Below, piece by piece: positions 1 through 5,874 of a stretch of DNA of 7,358 nucleotides (position 1 is its first letter; every line of letters begins with the position of its first letter). The position numbers and the translations under genes are program-made. The notes under the pieces were generated by a model, which was given only the letters and a program-made list of their open reading frames with translations, was not told the DNA's origin and made no database searches. The DNA is from Burkholderiales bacterium (GTDB lineage Bacteria > Pseudomonadota > Gammaproteobacteria > Burkholderiales > Burkholderiaceae_C). The stretch covers positions 1-7,358 of the forward strand of contig CANJKD010000108.1 in the NCBI GenBank assembly GCA_947474415.1, in the 5' to 3' direction.

Positions 1-1
1 C

Positions 2-796
2 GCCGGCGTGCCCGCCGAAGTGGTGCAGCACACGATGGTGCTTGAGTACAACAACCTCGCCCAGCTCGAAGAAGCGTTCCAGTTGCACGGCGACAGCCTC
101 GCCTGCGTGATGATCGAGCCGATCGCCGGCAACATGAACTTCGTGCGCGCCTCCGTGCCCTTCATGAAGCGCCTGCGCGAACTGTGTTCTCAGCATGGCG
201 CGCTGCTCGTGTTCGACGAGGTCATGACCGGCTTCCGGGTCGCGCTCGGCAGTGCACAAAGCCTGTACGCCCGCGCCATCCCCGGCTTCGAACCCGACAT
301 CAGCGTGTTCGGCAAGGTGATCGGTGGCGGCATGCCGCTGGCCGCCTTCGGTGCCAAGCGCGCGGTGATGGAGCAGCTCGCACCGCTTGGGCCCGTCTAC
401 CAGGCCGGCACCTTGTCGGGCAACCCGGTGGCTACCGCCTGCGGCCTAGCGACGCTGCGCGAGATCCGCAAGCCCGGCTTCTTCGAGGCGCTGGGTGCCA
501 GCACGCGATCACTCGTCGACGGCTTGCTCGGGGCCGCCAAAGAGGCCGGTGTGCCAATGGTCGCCGACAGCGAAGGCGGCATGTTCGGCTTCTTCTTCGG
601 CAGCGAACTGCCGCACACCTACAGCCAGGTGTTGGCGACCGACAACGACCGCTTCAACCGTTTCTTCCATGCCATGCTGGACCGCGGCGTGTACTTCGCC
701 CCGGCGATGTACGAGGCCGGGTTCGTCAGCGCCGCGCACGCGCCGGCCGACATCGCCGCCACGGTCGCGGCGGCGTGCGAAGCCCTGCGGCGTTGA
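2..796 (+). CDS. hemL: Glutamate-1-semialdehyde 2,1-aminomutase, 3' part (5' end outside window)
   Basis: This PLP enzyme converts glutamate-1-semialdehyde to 5-aminolevulinate in the cytoplasm, the last step of the C5 route to haem and other tetrapyrroles. The reading frame is open from base 2 and stops with TGA at 794-796, giving about 264 C-terminal residues; the E. coli protein has about 426, so roughly the first third is missing. Numbering from the GTG at base 8, visible marks are VMIEPIAGN near residue 34, [12 protein letters not shown] with the PLP-ring aspartate at 70, [15 protein letters not shown] with the Schiff-base lysine at 103 (codon 314-316), and [12 protein letters not shown] at 131-142. 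The GKxIGGGMPxxAFG context separates it from ordinary class III aminotransferases. The GTG at base 8 is internal to the protein and is not the start. The frame is intact to the stop. mpl follows 72 bases later on the same strand but appears to have its own promoter. Confidence 0.96.
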   Translation, partial: AGVPAEVVQHTMVLEYNNLAQLEEAFQLHGDSLACVMIEPIAGNMNFVRASVPFMKRLRELCSQHGALLVFDEVMTGFRVALGSAQSLYARAIPGFEPDISVFGKVIGGGMPLAAFGAKRAVMEQLAPLGPVYQAGTLSGNPVATACGLATLREIRKPGFFEALGASTRSLVDGLLGAAKEAGVPMVADSEGGMFGFFFGSELPHTYSQVLATDNDRFNRFFHAMLDRGVYFAPAMYEAGFVSAAHAPADIAATVAAACEALRR

Positions 797-854
797 TCGC
801 CAGCCGTCGCTGAAGGGGTGCCGAAAACAGCTCGCCGCAGGCGCCGTAGCGGCT

Positions 855-872
855 CCTAGAATCATCCGATGC
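855..872 (+). promoter_or_regulatory. Putative -10 box and leaderless start of mpl
   Basis: The sequence CCTAGAATCATCCGATGC spans the mpl start codon (ATG at 869). TAGAAT at 857-862 is one mismatch from the sigma-70 -10 consensus TATAAT and ends six bases before the ATG, so transcription would begin at or next to the start codon. No Shine-Dalgarno sequence precedes the ATG, which agrees with a leaderless mRNA. No good -35 box lies at 16-18 bases upstream (GCCGCA at 17). The same element, differing at one base, lies at the lpxC start at 4308-4325. The function is inferred. Confidence 0.55.
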
Positions 873-2266
873 ACATCCACATCCTCGGCGTCTGCGGCAC
901 CTTCATGGGCGGCCTGGCCGCGCTGGCGCGCGAAAGCGGCCACACCGTGACCGGCTGCGACGCGAACGTCTACCCGCCGATGAGCGACCAATTGCGCGCA
1001 CTGGGCATCGAGCTGCTGGAAGGCTATGACGCTAGCCAGTTGGCGCTGCAACCCGAGCTGTTCGTGATCGGCAACGTCGTGACACGCGGCAACCCGCTGA
1101 TGGAAGCCATCCTGAACGCCGGCGCGCCCTATACCAGCGGGCCGCAATGGCTGGCCGACAACGTACTGCAGCGCCGCCACGTGCTGGCGGTGGCCGGCAC
1201 CCACGGCAAGACCAGCACCACCGCCATGCTCGCTTGGGTGCTTGACCAAGCCGGCCTGCGGCCGGGCTTCCTGGTCGGCGGCGTGCCGCTGAACTTCGGC
1301 GTTTCGGCGCGCCTGGGCCACGTCGCCGATGCCTCGCCCTTCGTCATCGAGGCCGACGAATACGACACCGCCTTCTTCGACAAGCGGAGCAAGTTCGTCC
1401 ACTACCGGCCGCGCACTGCGATCCTGAACAACCTCGAATTCGACCACGCCGACATCTTCGATGATCTGGCCGCGATCGAGCGCCAGTTCCACCACCTGGT
1501 GCGCACCGTGCCCGGCCTGGGCCGGCTGGTCGTGAACGCGCGCGAGGAAAGCCTCCAGCGCGTGCTGGGCTTGGGCTGCTGGAGCGAAGTGCAACGTTTC
1601 GGCGCACGCAAGGAAGAACCCGGTGCGCTGCGCGCCCGTGGCGAGCCGCATGCCTTCGACGTGCTGCGCGGCAGCCTGAAGATCGCCCGCGTGGAGTGGC
1701 CCTTGCTCGGCGAGCACAACCAGCTGAACGCGCTGGCCGCCATTGCCGCCGCTGAACATGCGGGCGTCGCACCCGACGTGGCGGCCAAGGCGCTTGCCAG
1801 CTTCCAGAACGTGCGCCGCCGCCTTGAATTGCTCGGCGAGGTGGCGGGCATTGCGATCTACGACGACTTCGCCCACCACCCGACCGCCATGCGCAGCACG
1901 GTGAACGGGCTGCGCCGCAAGATCGATGCGTCGCCCGCCGCCCGCAAGGGCCAGCGCCAGCGCATCCTCGCCGTGTTCGAGCCGCGCTCGAACACGATGA
2001 AGCTGGGTGCGATGAAGGCGCAGCTGCCATGGTCGCTCGAAGAGGCCGACCTGTCGTTCTGCCACAGCGGTGGCCTGGGCTGGGACGCGGTTCAAGCGCT
2101 CGCGCCGCTCGGCAAGCTGGCAGTGGTGTGCGACACGGTCGATGCCCTGGTGCAACGCGTTGTGGCCGCCGCGCAGCCGGGTGACCACATCCTGTGCATG
2201 AGCAACGGCGGCTTCGGCGGTGTGCACGCCAAACTGCTGGGAACGTTGGCGAAGGCCCGCACCTGA
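869..2266 (+). CDS. mpl: UDP-N-acetylmuramate:L-alanyl-gamma-D-glutamyl-meso-diaminopimelate ligase
   Basis: Mpl is a cytoplasmic murein-recycling ligase. It joins the tripeptide L-Ala-D-Glu-meso-Dap recovered from old wall to UDP-MurNAc, using ATP. The 465-residue length fits the family (about 457 in E. coli). An N-terminal Rossmann-like segment opens with HIHILGVCGTFMGGLA (residues 3-18). The Mur-ligase P-loop AGTHGKTSTT lies at 109-118, the central-domain EADEYDTAFFDKRSKF at 161-176, NNLEFDHADIF at 187-197, HNQLNALAA at 283-291, and YDDFAHHPTA at 331-340 begins the C-terminal domain. The GVCGTFMG opening and FFDKRSKF favour Mpl over MurC. The ATG at 869 starts exactly at the conserved N-terminus, so the start is secure although no ribosome-binding site is present. 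The TGA lies 8 bases before the next gene, so the two are probably cotranscribed. Confidence 0.97.
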   Translation: MHIHILGVCGTFMGGLAALARESGHTVTGCDANVYPPMSDQLRALGIELLEGYDASQLALQPELFVIGNVVTRGNPLMEAILNAGAPYTSGPQWLADNVLQRRHVLAVAGTHGKTSTTAMLAWVLDQAGLRPGFLVGGVPLNFGVSARLGHVADASPFVIEADEYDTAFFDKRSKFVHYRPRTAILNNLEFDHADIFDDLAAIERQFHHLVRTVPGLGRLVVNAREESLQRVLGLGCWSEVQRFGARKEEPGALRARGEPHAFDVLRGSLKIARVEWPLLGEHNQLNALAAIAAAEHAGVAPDVAAKALASFQNVRRRLELLGEVAGIAIYDDFAHHPTAMRSTVNGLRRKIDASPAARKGQRQRILAVFEPRSNTMKLGAMKAQLPWSLEEADLSFCHSGGLGWDAVQALAPLGKLAVVCDTVDALVQRVVAAAQPGDHILCMSNGGFGGVHAKLLGTLAKART

Positions 2267-2274
2267 CACGCGCG

Positions 2275-2919
2275 ATGACTCACGCGGCATCGCGAGGGCA
2301 GCAGGCCCAGGCCACGAAGCGAGCGACAAGTCACCTGCTCTACCTGCACGGCTTTCGCTCGTCCCCGCAGTCGATGAAGGCGCGCCTGACCGCCGCCTGG
2401 CTGGCACGGTACCGGCCCGACATCCACTGGTGGTGCCCGCAGCTTCCGCCCTCACCGGCCGAGGCGTTCGCGATGTTGAACGAGCGCCTCGCCACCTGGC
2501 CCGCTGCGCAGAGCGCCGTCATCGGTAGCTCGCTCGGCGGCTTCTACGCCACGGTGATCGCCGAGCGATTCGGCCTGCGTGCGGTGCTGCTCAATCCGGC
2601 AGTTAGCCCGGCGCGAGATCTCGAAAAGCACATCGGCAAAACAACCGCCTGGCACAGCGATGAACGCTTCTTTTTCCGGCCCGAATTCATCGCCGAGTTA
2701 CAGGCCATAGCGCCCGCCGCGCTGACGCACCGGGGCCGCTACTTGGCGATCATCGCGAAGGGTGACGAGGTGCTGAGCTGGGTCGAGATGAGCGAGCGCT
2801 ACGCGGGCTGCCGGATCAAGCTGCTCGAAGGCGGCGACCACGCACTTGGCGATTACGCCACGCACCTGTCCGACGTGACGGGCTTCCTTAGCCTGGACCA
2901 GCCCGCTACCAGTGGATGA
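2275..2919 (+). CDS. YqiA/YcfP-type (UPF0227) alpha/beta-hydrolase, probable esterase
   Basis: A 214-residue protein of the YqiA/UPF0227 branch of alpha/beta-hydrolases; E. coli YqiA (about 193 residues) has been described as an esterase, but the natural substrate is unclear. Visible are LLYLHGFRSSPQSMKA at 21-36, the nucleophile elbow GSSLGGFYAT at 84-93 (Ser86), LLNPAVSP at 105-112, KGDEVLSW at 162-169 (probable acid Asp164) and GGDHALGDY at 187-195 (His189), giving a complete Ser-Asp-His triad. No signal peptide is apparent, so it should be cytoplasmic. I chose the ATG at 2275, 8 bases after the mpl stop. An in-frame GTG at 2194 would add 27 residues overlapping mpl, and the first 18 residues from 2275 already look non-conserved. 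No clear Shine-Dalgarno precedes it, so coupled translation from mpl is plausible. Its 3' end overlaps the last - strand gene by 14 bases. Confidence 0.88.
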   Translation: MTHAASRGQQAQATKRATSHLLYLHGFRSSPQSMKARLTAAWLARYRPDIHWWCPQLPPSPAEAFAMLNERLATWPAAQSAVIGSSLGGFYATVIAERFGLRAVLLNPAVSPARDLEKHIGKTTAWHSDERFFFRPEFIAELQAIAPAALTHRGRYLAIIAKGDEVLSWVEMSERYAGCRIKLLEGGDHALGDYATHLSDVTGFLSLDQPATSG

Positions 2920-3112
2920 GGGTCCAAACCACGCGGCCCCAGACCTCGATGTTGAACCACGTCAGCCCGGCCAGGTAGGTGCCGCGGCGCAAGCTGCGTG
3001 CACGCTCCAGCCAGAGCGGAATGTCGAGTGCCAGGAACAGCAACAGGCTCAGCACCGAACCGGCCGCCAGCAGAGCGAAAATGATGCCGATGATCCAGCG
3101 GAACACGATCAT
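2906..3112 (-). CDS. Small inner-membrane protein of unknown function (68 aa)
   Basis: I do not recognise a named family. The 68-residue protein starts MIVFRWIIGIIFALLAAG and has one long hydrophobic segment at about 5-31. A short basic, amphipathic stretch follows (ERARSLRRG, 36-44). The tail at about 45-68 is rich in aromatic residues (TWFNIEVWGRVVWTLIHW) and could be a second membrane or interfacial helix. The ATG at 3112 lies 10 bases after the stop of the preceding small gene, so the two are probably cotranscribed. Both proteins begin M-x-x-F-R-W followed by two aliphatic residues. It ends in TAG at 2908-2906, inside the end of the convergent hydrolase gene. Membrane-like composition and the tight position support a real gene; no ribosome-binding site is evident. 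Confidence 0.72.
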   Translation of the reverse strand: MIVFRWIIGIIFALLAAGSVLSLLLFLALDIPLWLERARSLRRGTYLAGLTWFNIEVWGRVVWTLIHW

Positions 3113-3122
3113 CGGCGTGGGC

Positions 3123-3308
3123 TCACAGAATCACCGCGAGGCGCTCGAGAACGAGCACGGCGAAAAACCCGAGCCCGGCGATCACCGTCCACTTGACGAT
3201 GCGCACGCCGTACACGCGGTAGCGCTTCTGGCCGGTGCCCACGAACATCGCGAGGCACACCAGCCCCGACACCAACAGCAGCAGCACGACCCAACGAAAG
3301 ATCAGCAT
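3123..3308 (-). CDS. Small two-helix membrane protein of unknown function (61 aa)
   Basis: A 61-residue protein with two predicted membrane helices, at about 5-24 (FRWVVLLLLVSGLVCLAMFVG within it) and 41-60 (IAGLGFFAVLVLERL within it), joined by a basic loop, GTGQKRYRVYGVRIVKW. The positive-inside rule would put this loop in the cytoplasm. I know of similar short hypothetical proteins in Burkholderiales but of no function. The ATG at 3308 is preferred because it gives MLIFRW, matching the MIVFRW start of the next gene. A GTG at 3374, right after the lpxC stop, would add 22 hydrophilic residues that look non-conserved. The gene lies 67 bases after lpxC on the same strand, with no terminator seen between, so it probably rides on the lpxC transcript. 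Confidence 0.75.
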   Translation of the reverse strand: MLIFRWVVLLLLVSGLVCLAMFVGTGQKRYRVYGVRIVKWTVIAGLGFFAVLVLERLAVIL

Positions 3309-3375
3309 CGGGCTGCGGCGCTCGGGCAAGAGCCACCGAACCTGTCGCGCGCCGCCTTGCAAATCACCGCGCACC

Positions 3376-4311
3376 TCACCATGCCGGCGCCAGTTCGGCC
3401 AGCCCGGCCGGGGCGCTCTGCGCGTCGTCGAACGTGACGATCTCGTGGCTGGCGGGGTCAGCCAGCACCGCGCGGAGCAGTTTGTTGTTCAACGCGTGCC
3501 CCGACTTGAACGCGCTGTACGCGGCCAGCAGCGGGTGGCCGGCCAGGTACAGGTCGCCGATGGCGTCGAGCATCTTGTGCTTCACGAATTCATCGTCGTA
3601 GCGCAGGCCGTCGGCGTTCAACACCTTGTACTCGTCGAGCACGATCACGTTGTCCATGCTGCCGCCCCGGCCCAAGCCGCGGGCCCGCATGGTTTCCACC
3701 TCTTTCGTGAAGCCGAAAGTGCGGGCGCGCGCGATCTCGTGCTTGTAGCGGCCCGAGGCCATGTCGAACTCGACGCGCTGGCCCGTCAGGCTCACGGCCG
3801 GGTGGTCGAACTCGATCTCGAACGCGAGCTTGTAGCCCTCGAACGGGTCGAGACGCGCCCACTTCAGCGTGGCGCCCGCCCCTTCGCTCACCTCCACCGG
3901 CTTCAGGATGCGCATGAAGCGCTTCGGCGCGTTCTGCAACTCGATGCCGGCGCTTTGCAGCAGGAACACGAACGAGGCCGCCGAGCCGTCGAGGATAGGC
4001 ACCTCGTCGGCCGTGATGTCGATGACGAGGTTGTCCAGGCCCAGCCCACAGCAGGCCGACAGCAGGTGCTCGATGGTCGCCACCTTCGGGCCACCGGGGT
4101 CGCCGCCGGCCGAGATGGTGGTGGCCATGCGGGTGTCGCAGACCGACAGCGCGGTGGCCGGAATGGCCACCGACAGCGGCAGGTCGACGCGCCGAAACAC
4201 GATGCCGGAGTCAGCCGGTGCCGGACGCAGGGTCAGCTCGACACGCTCGCCGCCATGCACGCCCACGCCGACGGCGCGGGTGATGGACTTGAGGGTGCGT
4301 TGGGCGAGCAT
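3376..4311 (-). CDS. lpxC: UDP-3-O-acyl-N-acetylglucosamine deacetylase
   Basis: LpxC is the cytoplasmic zinc amidase that carries out the committed step of lipid A synthesis: removal of acetate from UDP-3-O-acyl-GlcNAc. The 311 residues match the family (305 in E. coli) and align from end to end. Visible are [20 protein letters not shown] at 1-20, the [15 protein letters not shown] stretch (80-94) with Glu81 and zinc ligand His82, [17 protein letters not shown] at 99-115, ARTFGF at 196-201, [17 protein letters not shown] at 244-260 with zinc ligands His245 and Asp249, and [11 protein letters not shown] at 269-279 with the catalytic His272. The tail ends in LAELAPAW. In E. coli the tail is an FtsH degradation signal, but this one differs, so such control cannot be assumed. 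The start fits the conserved N-terminus, has no Shine-Dalgarno, and sits six bases after a TAGAAT box. The gene lies 59 bases downstream of ftsZ. Confidence 0.98.
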   Translation of the reverse strand: MLAQRTLKSITRAVGVGVHGGERVELTLRPAPADSGIVFRRVDLPLSVAIPATALSVCDTRMATTISAGGDPGGPKVATIEHLLSACCGLGLDNLVIDITADEVPILDGSAASFVFLLQSAGIELQNAPKRFMRILKPVEVSEGAGATLKWARLDPFEGYKLAFEIEFDHPAVSLTGQRVEFDMASGRYKHEIARARTFGFTKEVETMRARGLGRGGSMDNVIVLDEYKVLNADGLRYDDEFVKHKMLDAIGDLYLAGHPLLAAYSAFKSGHALNNKLLRAVLADPASHEIVTFDDAQSAPAGLAELAPAW

Positions 4312-4325
4312 CGGACGATTCTAGG
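4308..4325 (-). promoter_or_regulatory. Putative -10 box and leaderless start of lpxC
   Basis: On the - strand this reads CCTAGAATCGTCCGATGC, including the lpxC ATG (4311-4309). TAGAAT occupies 4323-4318 and ends six bases before the ATG. There is no Shine-Dalgarno sequence, so a transcript starting at the A of ATG would be leaderless. No convincing -35 box lies 16-18 bases upstream (AGGTGA at 17), where a small hairpin sits instead. It matches 17 of 18 bases of the element at the mpl start. An lpxC promoter separate from the ftsZ transcript is known in E. coli; here it is inferred from pattern only. Confidence 0.55.
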
Positions 4326-4330
4326 TGGCA

Positions 4331-4352
4331 ACCCGCAGCCTCACCTGCGGGT
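4331..4352 (-). terminator. Hairpin between ftsZ and lpxC, possible weak terminator
   Basis: ACCCGCAG (4331-4338) and CTGCGGGT (4345-4352) form a perfect 8-bp stem with a 6-base loop, beginning 18 bases after the ftsZ stop codon. On the - strand no run of T follows, so it is not a standard intrinsic terminator. It could be a weak terminator, an RNA 3'-end stabiliser, or a chance GC-rich stem. It also covers the place where the -35 region of the lpxC promoter would lie. Confidence 0.35.
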
Positions 4353-4370
4353 CTCAGCCACTCCATCCGC

Positions 4371-5582
4371 TCAGTCGGCCTGCTTGCGCAGGAACGCCGG
4401 GATCTCGATCTCGTCCATGCCGTTGCTCGCCAGCGCGTCGACCTTCGCCGCCGCGGTGCGGCCGTTGCGCCACACGCTCGGCGTGGTCAGTGCGCTGTAG
4501 TCGTGGTGCGGCGCCATGCCGGACATCGGCTGGCTCAGCGCGTTCTGCAGGATCGGCAGGTCGTGCGTGCCGGTGCGCTGCAGCGGCTGCTGGCTGTGCA
4601 CCATCACGATCGGCGCCTGGGCGCGGCGGGCCGGCGACAGGCCGGTCGCGATCACGGTCACGCGCAGCTGGTCGCCCAGGCTTTCGTCGTACGCGGTGCC
4701 GTAGATCACGTGCGCATCGTCGGCCGCATAGCGCCGGATGCAGTTCATCGCGTTGCGGCTCTCGGCCAGCTTGAAGGTGTTGCGATTTGCCGCGATCAAC
4801 ACCAGCACGCCACGCGCGCCCGACAGGTCGATGCCTTCCAGCAGCGGGCAGGCCACGGCCGCCTCTGCCGCCTTGGTGGCACGGTCAGGGCCGCTGGCTT
4901 GGGCCGTGCCCATCATTGCCTTGCCCGGCTCGCTCATCACCGTCTTCACGTCTTCGAAGTCGACGTTCACCAGCCCCGGCATGTGGATGATGTCGCTGAT
5001 GCCGCCGACTGCGTTCTTCAGCACGTCGTTGGCGTGCGCGAATGCCTGGTCTTGCGTGATGTCGTCGCCCAGCACGTCGAGCAGCTTGTCGTTCAGGATC
5101 ACGATCAGCGAGTCGACGTTCGCTTCCAGTTCAGCCAACCCGGCGTCGGCAGACTTCATGCGACGGTTGCCTTCGAACTCGAACGGCTTGGTGACCACGC
5201 CGACCGTCAGAATGCCCATTTCCTTCGCGATGCGCGCAATCACCGGCGCCGCGCCGGTGCCGGTGCCGCCACCCATGCCGGCGGTGATGAACAGCATGTG
5301 CGAGCCGTCGATGGCCTGGCGGATGCGGTCCACTGCCTCTTCGGCTGCGGCCTTGCCGGCCTCGGGCTTGGCGCCCGCGCCCAGGCCGGTGGTGCCGAGC
5401 TGGATCAGCTCGTGCGCGGCCGAGCGGTTCAGCGCCTGCGCGTCGGTGTTGGCGCAGACGAACTGCACGCCCTGCACGCCCTGCGTGATCATGTGCTCGA
5501 CCGCATTGCCGCCGCCACCGCCCACGCCGATCACCTTGATCTGGGTGCCCATGCTGAACTCTTCGATCATTTCGATGGTCAT
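4371..5582 (-). CDS. ftsZ: Cell division protein FtsZ
   Basis: FtsZ is the tubulin-like GTPase that polymerises into the midcell ring and organises septal wall synthesis. The 403 residues fit the family (383 in E. coli). From MTIEMIEEF the protein shows the nucleotide-binding GVGGGGGNAVEHM at 19-31, NTDAQAL at 45-51, the tubulin signature GGGTGTG at 104-110, TKPFEFEG at 131-138, and the T7 synergy loop NVDFEDVK at 206-213 (Asp208 and Asp211). A variable linker of about 70 residues follows. The conserved tail DEIEIPAFLRKQAD (390-403) binds FtsA and other partners. The ATG at 5582 is chosen over one at 5636 because AGGAG at 5595-5591 precedes it by 8 bases and because conserved FtsZ sequence begins there. 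It is separated from ftsA by an unusually long gap holding a large inverted repeat. Confidence 0.98.
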   Translation of the reverse strand: MTIEMIEEFSMGTQIKVIGVGGGGGNAVEHMITQGVQGVQFVCANTDAQALNRSAAHELIQLGTTGLGAGAKPEAGKAAAEEAVDRIRQAIDGSHMLFITAGMGGGTGTGAAPVIARIAKEMGILTVGVVTKPFEFEGNRRMKSADAGLAELEANVDSLIVILNDKLLDVLGDDITQDQAFAHANDVLKNAVGGISDIIHMPGLVNVDFEDVKTVMSEPGKAMMGTAQASGPDRATKAAEAAVACPLLEGIDLSGARGVLVLIAANRNTFKLAESRNAMNCIRRYAADDAHVIYGTAYDESLGDQLRVTVIATGLSPARRAQAPIVMVHSQQPLQRTGTHDLPILQNALSQPMSGMAPHHDYSALTTPSVWRNGRTAAAKVDALASNGMDEIEIPAFLRKQAD

Positions 5583-5588
5583 TTTTCT

Positions 5589-5595
5589 CTCTCCT
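5589..5595 (-). promoter_or_regulatory. Shine-Dalgarno site of ftsZ
   Basis: AGGAGAG on the - strand lies 6 bases before the ATG at 5582-5580, at good spacing. It decides the ftsZ start against the upstream in-frame ATG at 5636, which has no such site and would add 18 residues (MNDTHHTTATATFSGERK) with no FtsZ-like sequence. Confidence 0.85.
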
Positions 5596-5739
5596 GAAAA
5601 TGTTGCAGTTGCCGTTGTGTGGTGTGTATCGTTCAAAACCCGCTTCGACTTCGTCGCTTGCCGCGATCAGGACAACTTGCGCCGCCCGTTGTGCTGTGCT
5701 GGGCCGCGCCTTGTGGTGGGTCACGGCTGGCAAAGGACA

Positions 5740-5847
5740 ACTCACGCACCGCAGAGGCGCAGAGAACGCGGAGTGACGCAGAGAAGACCTGAGTGTTTTC
5801 TTCTCTGCGAAACCTCTGCGCCCTCTGCGCCTCTGCGGTGCGTGAGT
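5740..5847. repeat. Large CGCAGAG-type inverted repeat (hairpin) between ftsA and ftsZ
   Basis: Two 25-base outer arms are perfect inverted copies: 5740-5764 (starting ACTCACGCACCGCAGAGG) and 5823-5847 (ending CCTCTGCGGTGCGTGAGT). Inner arms CGCAGAGAAGA at 5777-5787 and TCTTCTCTGCG at 5799-5809 give 11 more perfect pairs around an 11-base loop (5788-5798). The stretch between outer and inner arms pairs only in part (CGC-GAG matches). Beyond one mismatch the pairing goes on for three pairs (5736-5738 with 5849-5851). The left arm is made of CGCRGAG units starting at 5750, 5758, 5767 and 5777. No transposase and no clear target-site duplication are present. Repeats of this CGCAGAG/CTCTGCG kind are scattered through many bacterial genomes (my recollection) and are often mistranslated as short proteins. 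Read as RNA from the fts operon it would form a very stable stem between the ftsA and ftsZ coding regions. No T-run follows it on the - strand. Confidence 0.9.
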
Positions 5848-5874
5848 GGTCTCTTGTGTTCATGGTGTCAAGCC

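Larger units (their letters stand above)
5583..5874. other. ftsA-ftsZ intergenic region (292 bases)
   Basis: This gap holds the inverted repeat at 5740-5847, the ftsZ Shine-Dalgarno site, and about 145 bases (5596-5739) in which I see no gene. An ftsZ promoter may well lie here, but no TTGACA/TATAAT pair with proper spacing stands out. A GATACA sequence about 45 bases before the ftsZ ATG lacks a -35 partner. Short open frames across the repeat are products of the repeat itself. Confidence 0.7.

Noticed and set aside
797..868. Terminator of hemL
   Set aside because: Only a weak GCCGC/GCGGC stem (834-838 with 849-853) is visible, with no T-run; not enough to call.
2194..2274. GTG at 2194 as the start of the hydrolase
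   Set aside because: It would overlap mpl by 73 bases and add 27 residues unlike the family; the ATG at 2275 already leaves a non-conserved lead of about 18 residues.
509..2455. 648-codon - strand open frame antisense to hemL, mpl and the hydrolase
   Set aside because: It covers three recognised + strand genes, and its low-complexity His/Arg/Ala-rich content is typical of an antisense shadow.
3309..3374. GTG at 3374 as the start of the 61-residue membrane protein
   Set aside because: The 22 extra residues are hydrophilic and arginine-rich; starting at 3308 gives the MLIFRW opening shared with the neighbouring gene.
3235..4500. 421-codon + strand open frame antisense to lpxC
   Set aside because: LpxC on the other strand is aligned end to end with all its catalytic residues; this frame has no recognisable domain.
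5596..5739. ftsZ promoter with GATACA or TTGAAC boxes
   Set aside because: No -35/-10 pair with 16-18 base spacing was found; single weak hexamers are expected by chance.
5740..5847. Insertion sequence or CRISPR repeat
   Set aside because: There is no transposase, no clear target duplication, and the units are neither evenly spaced nor separated by unique spacers; it is a hairpin repeat.
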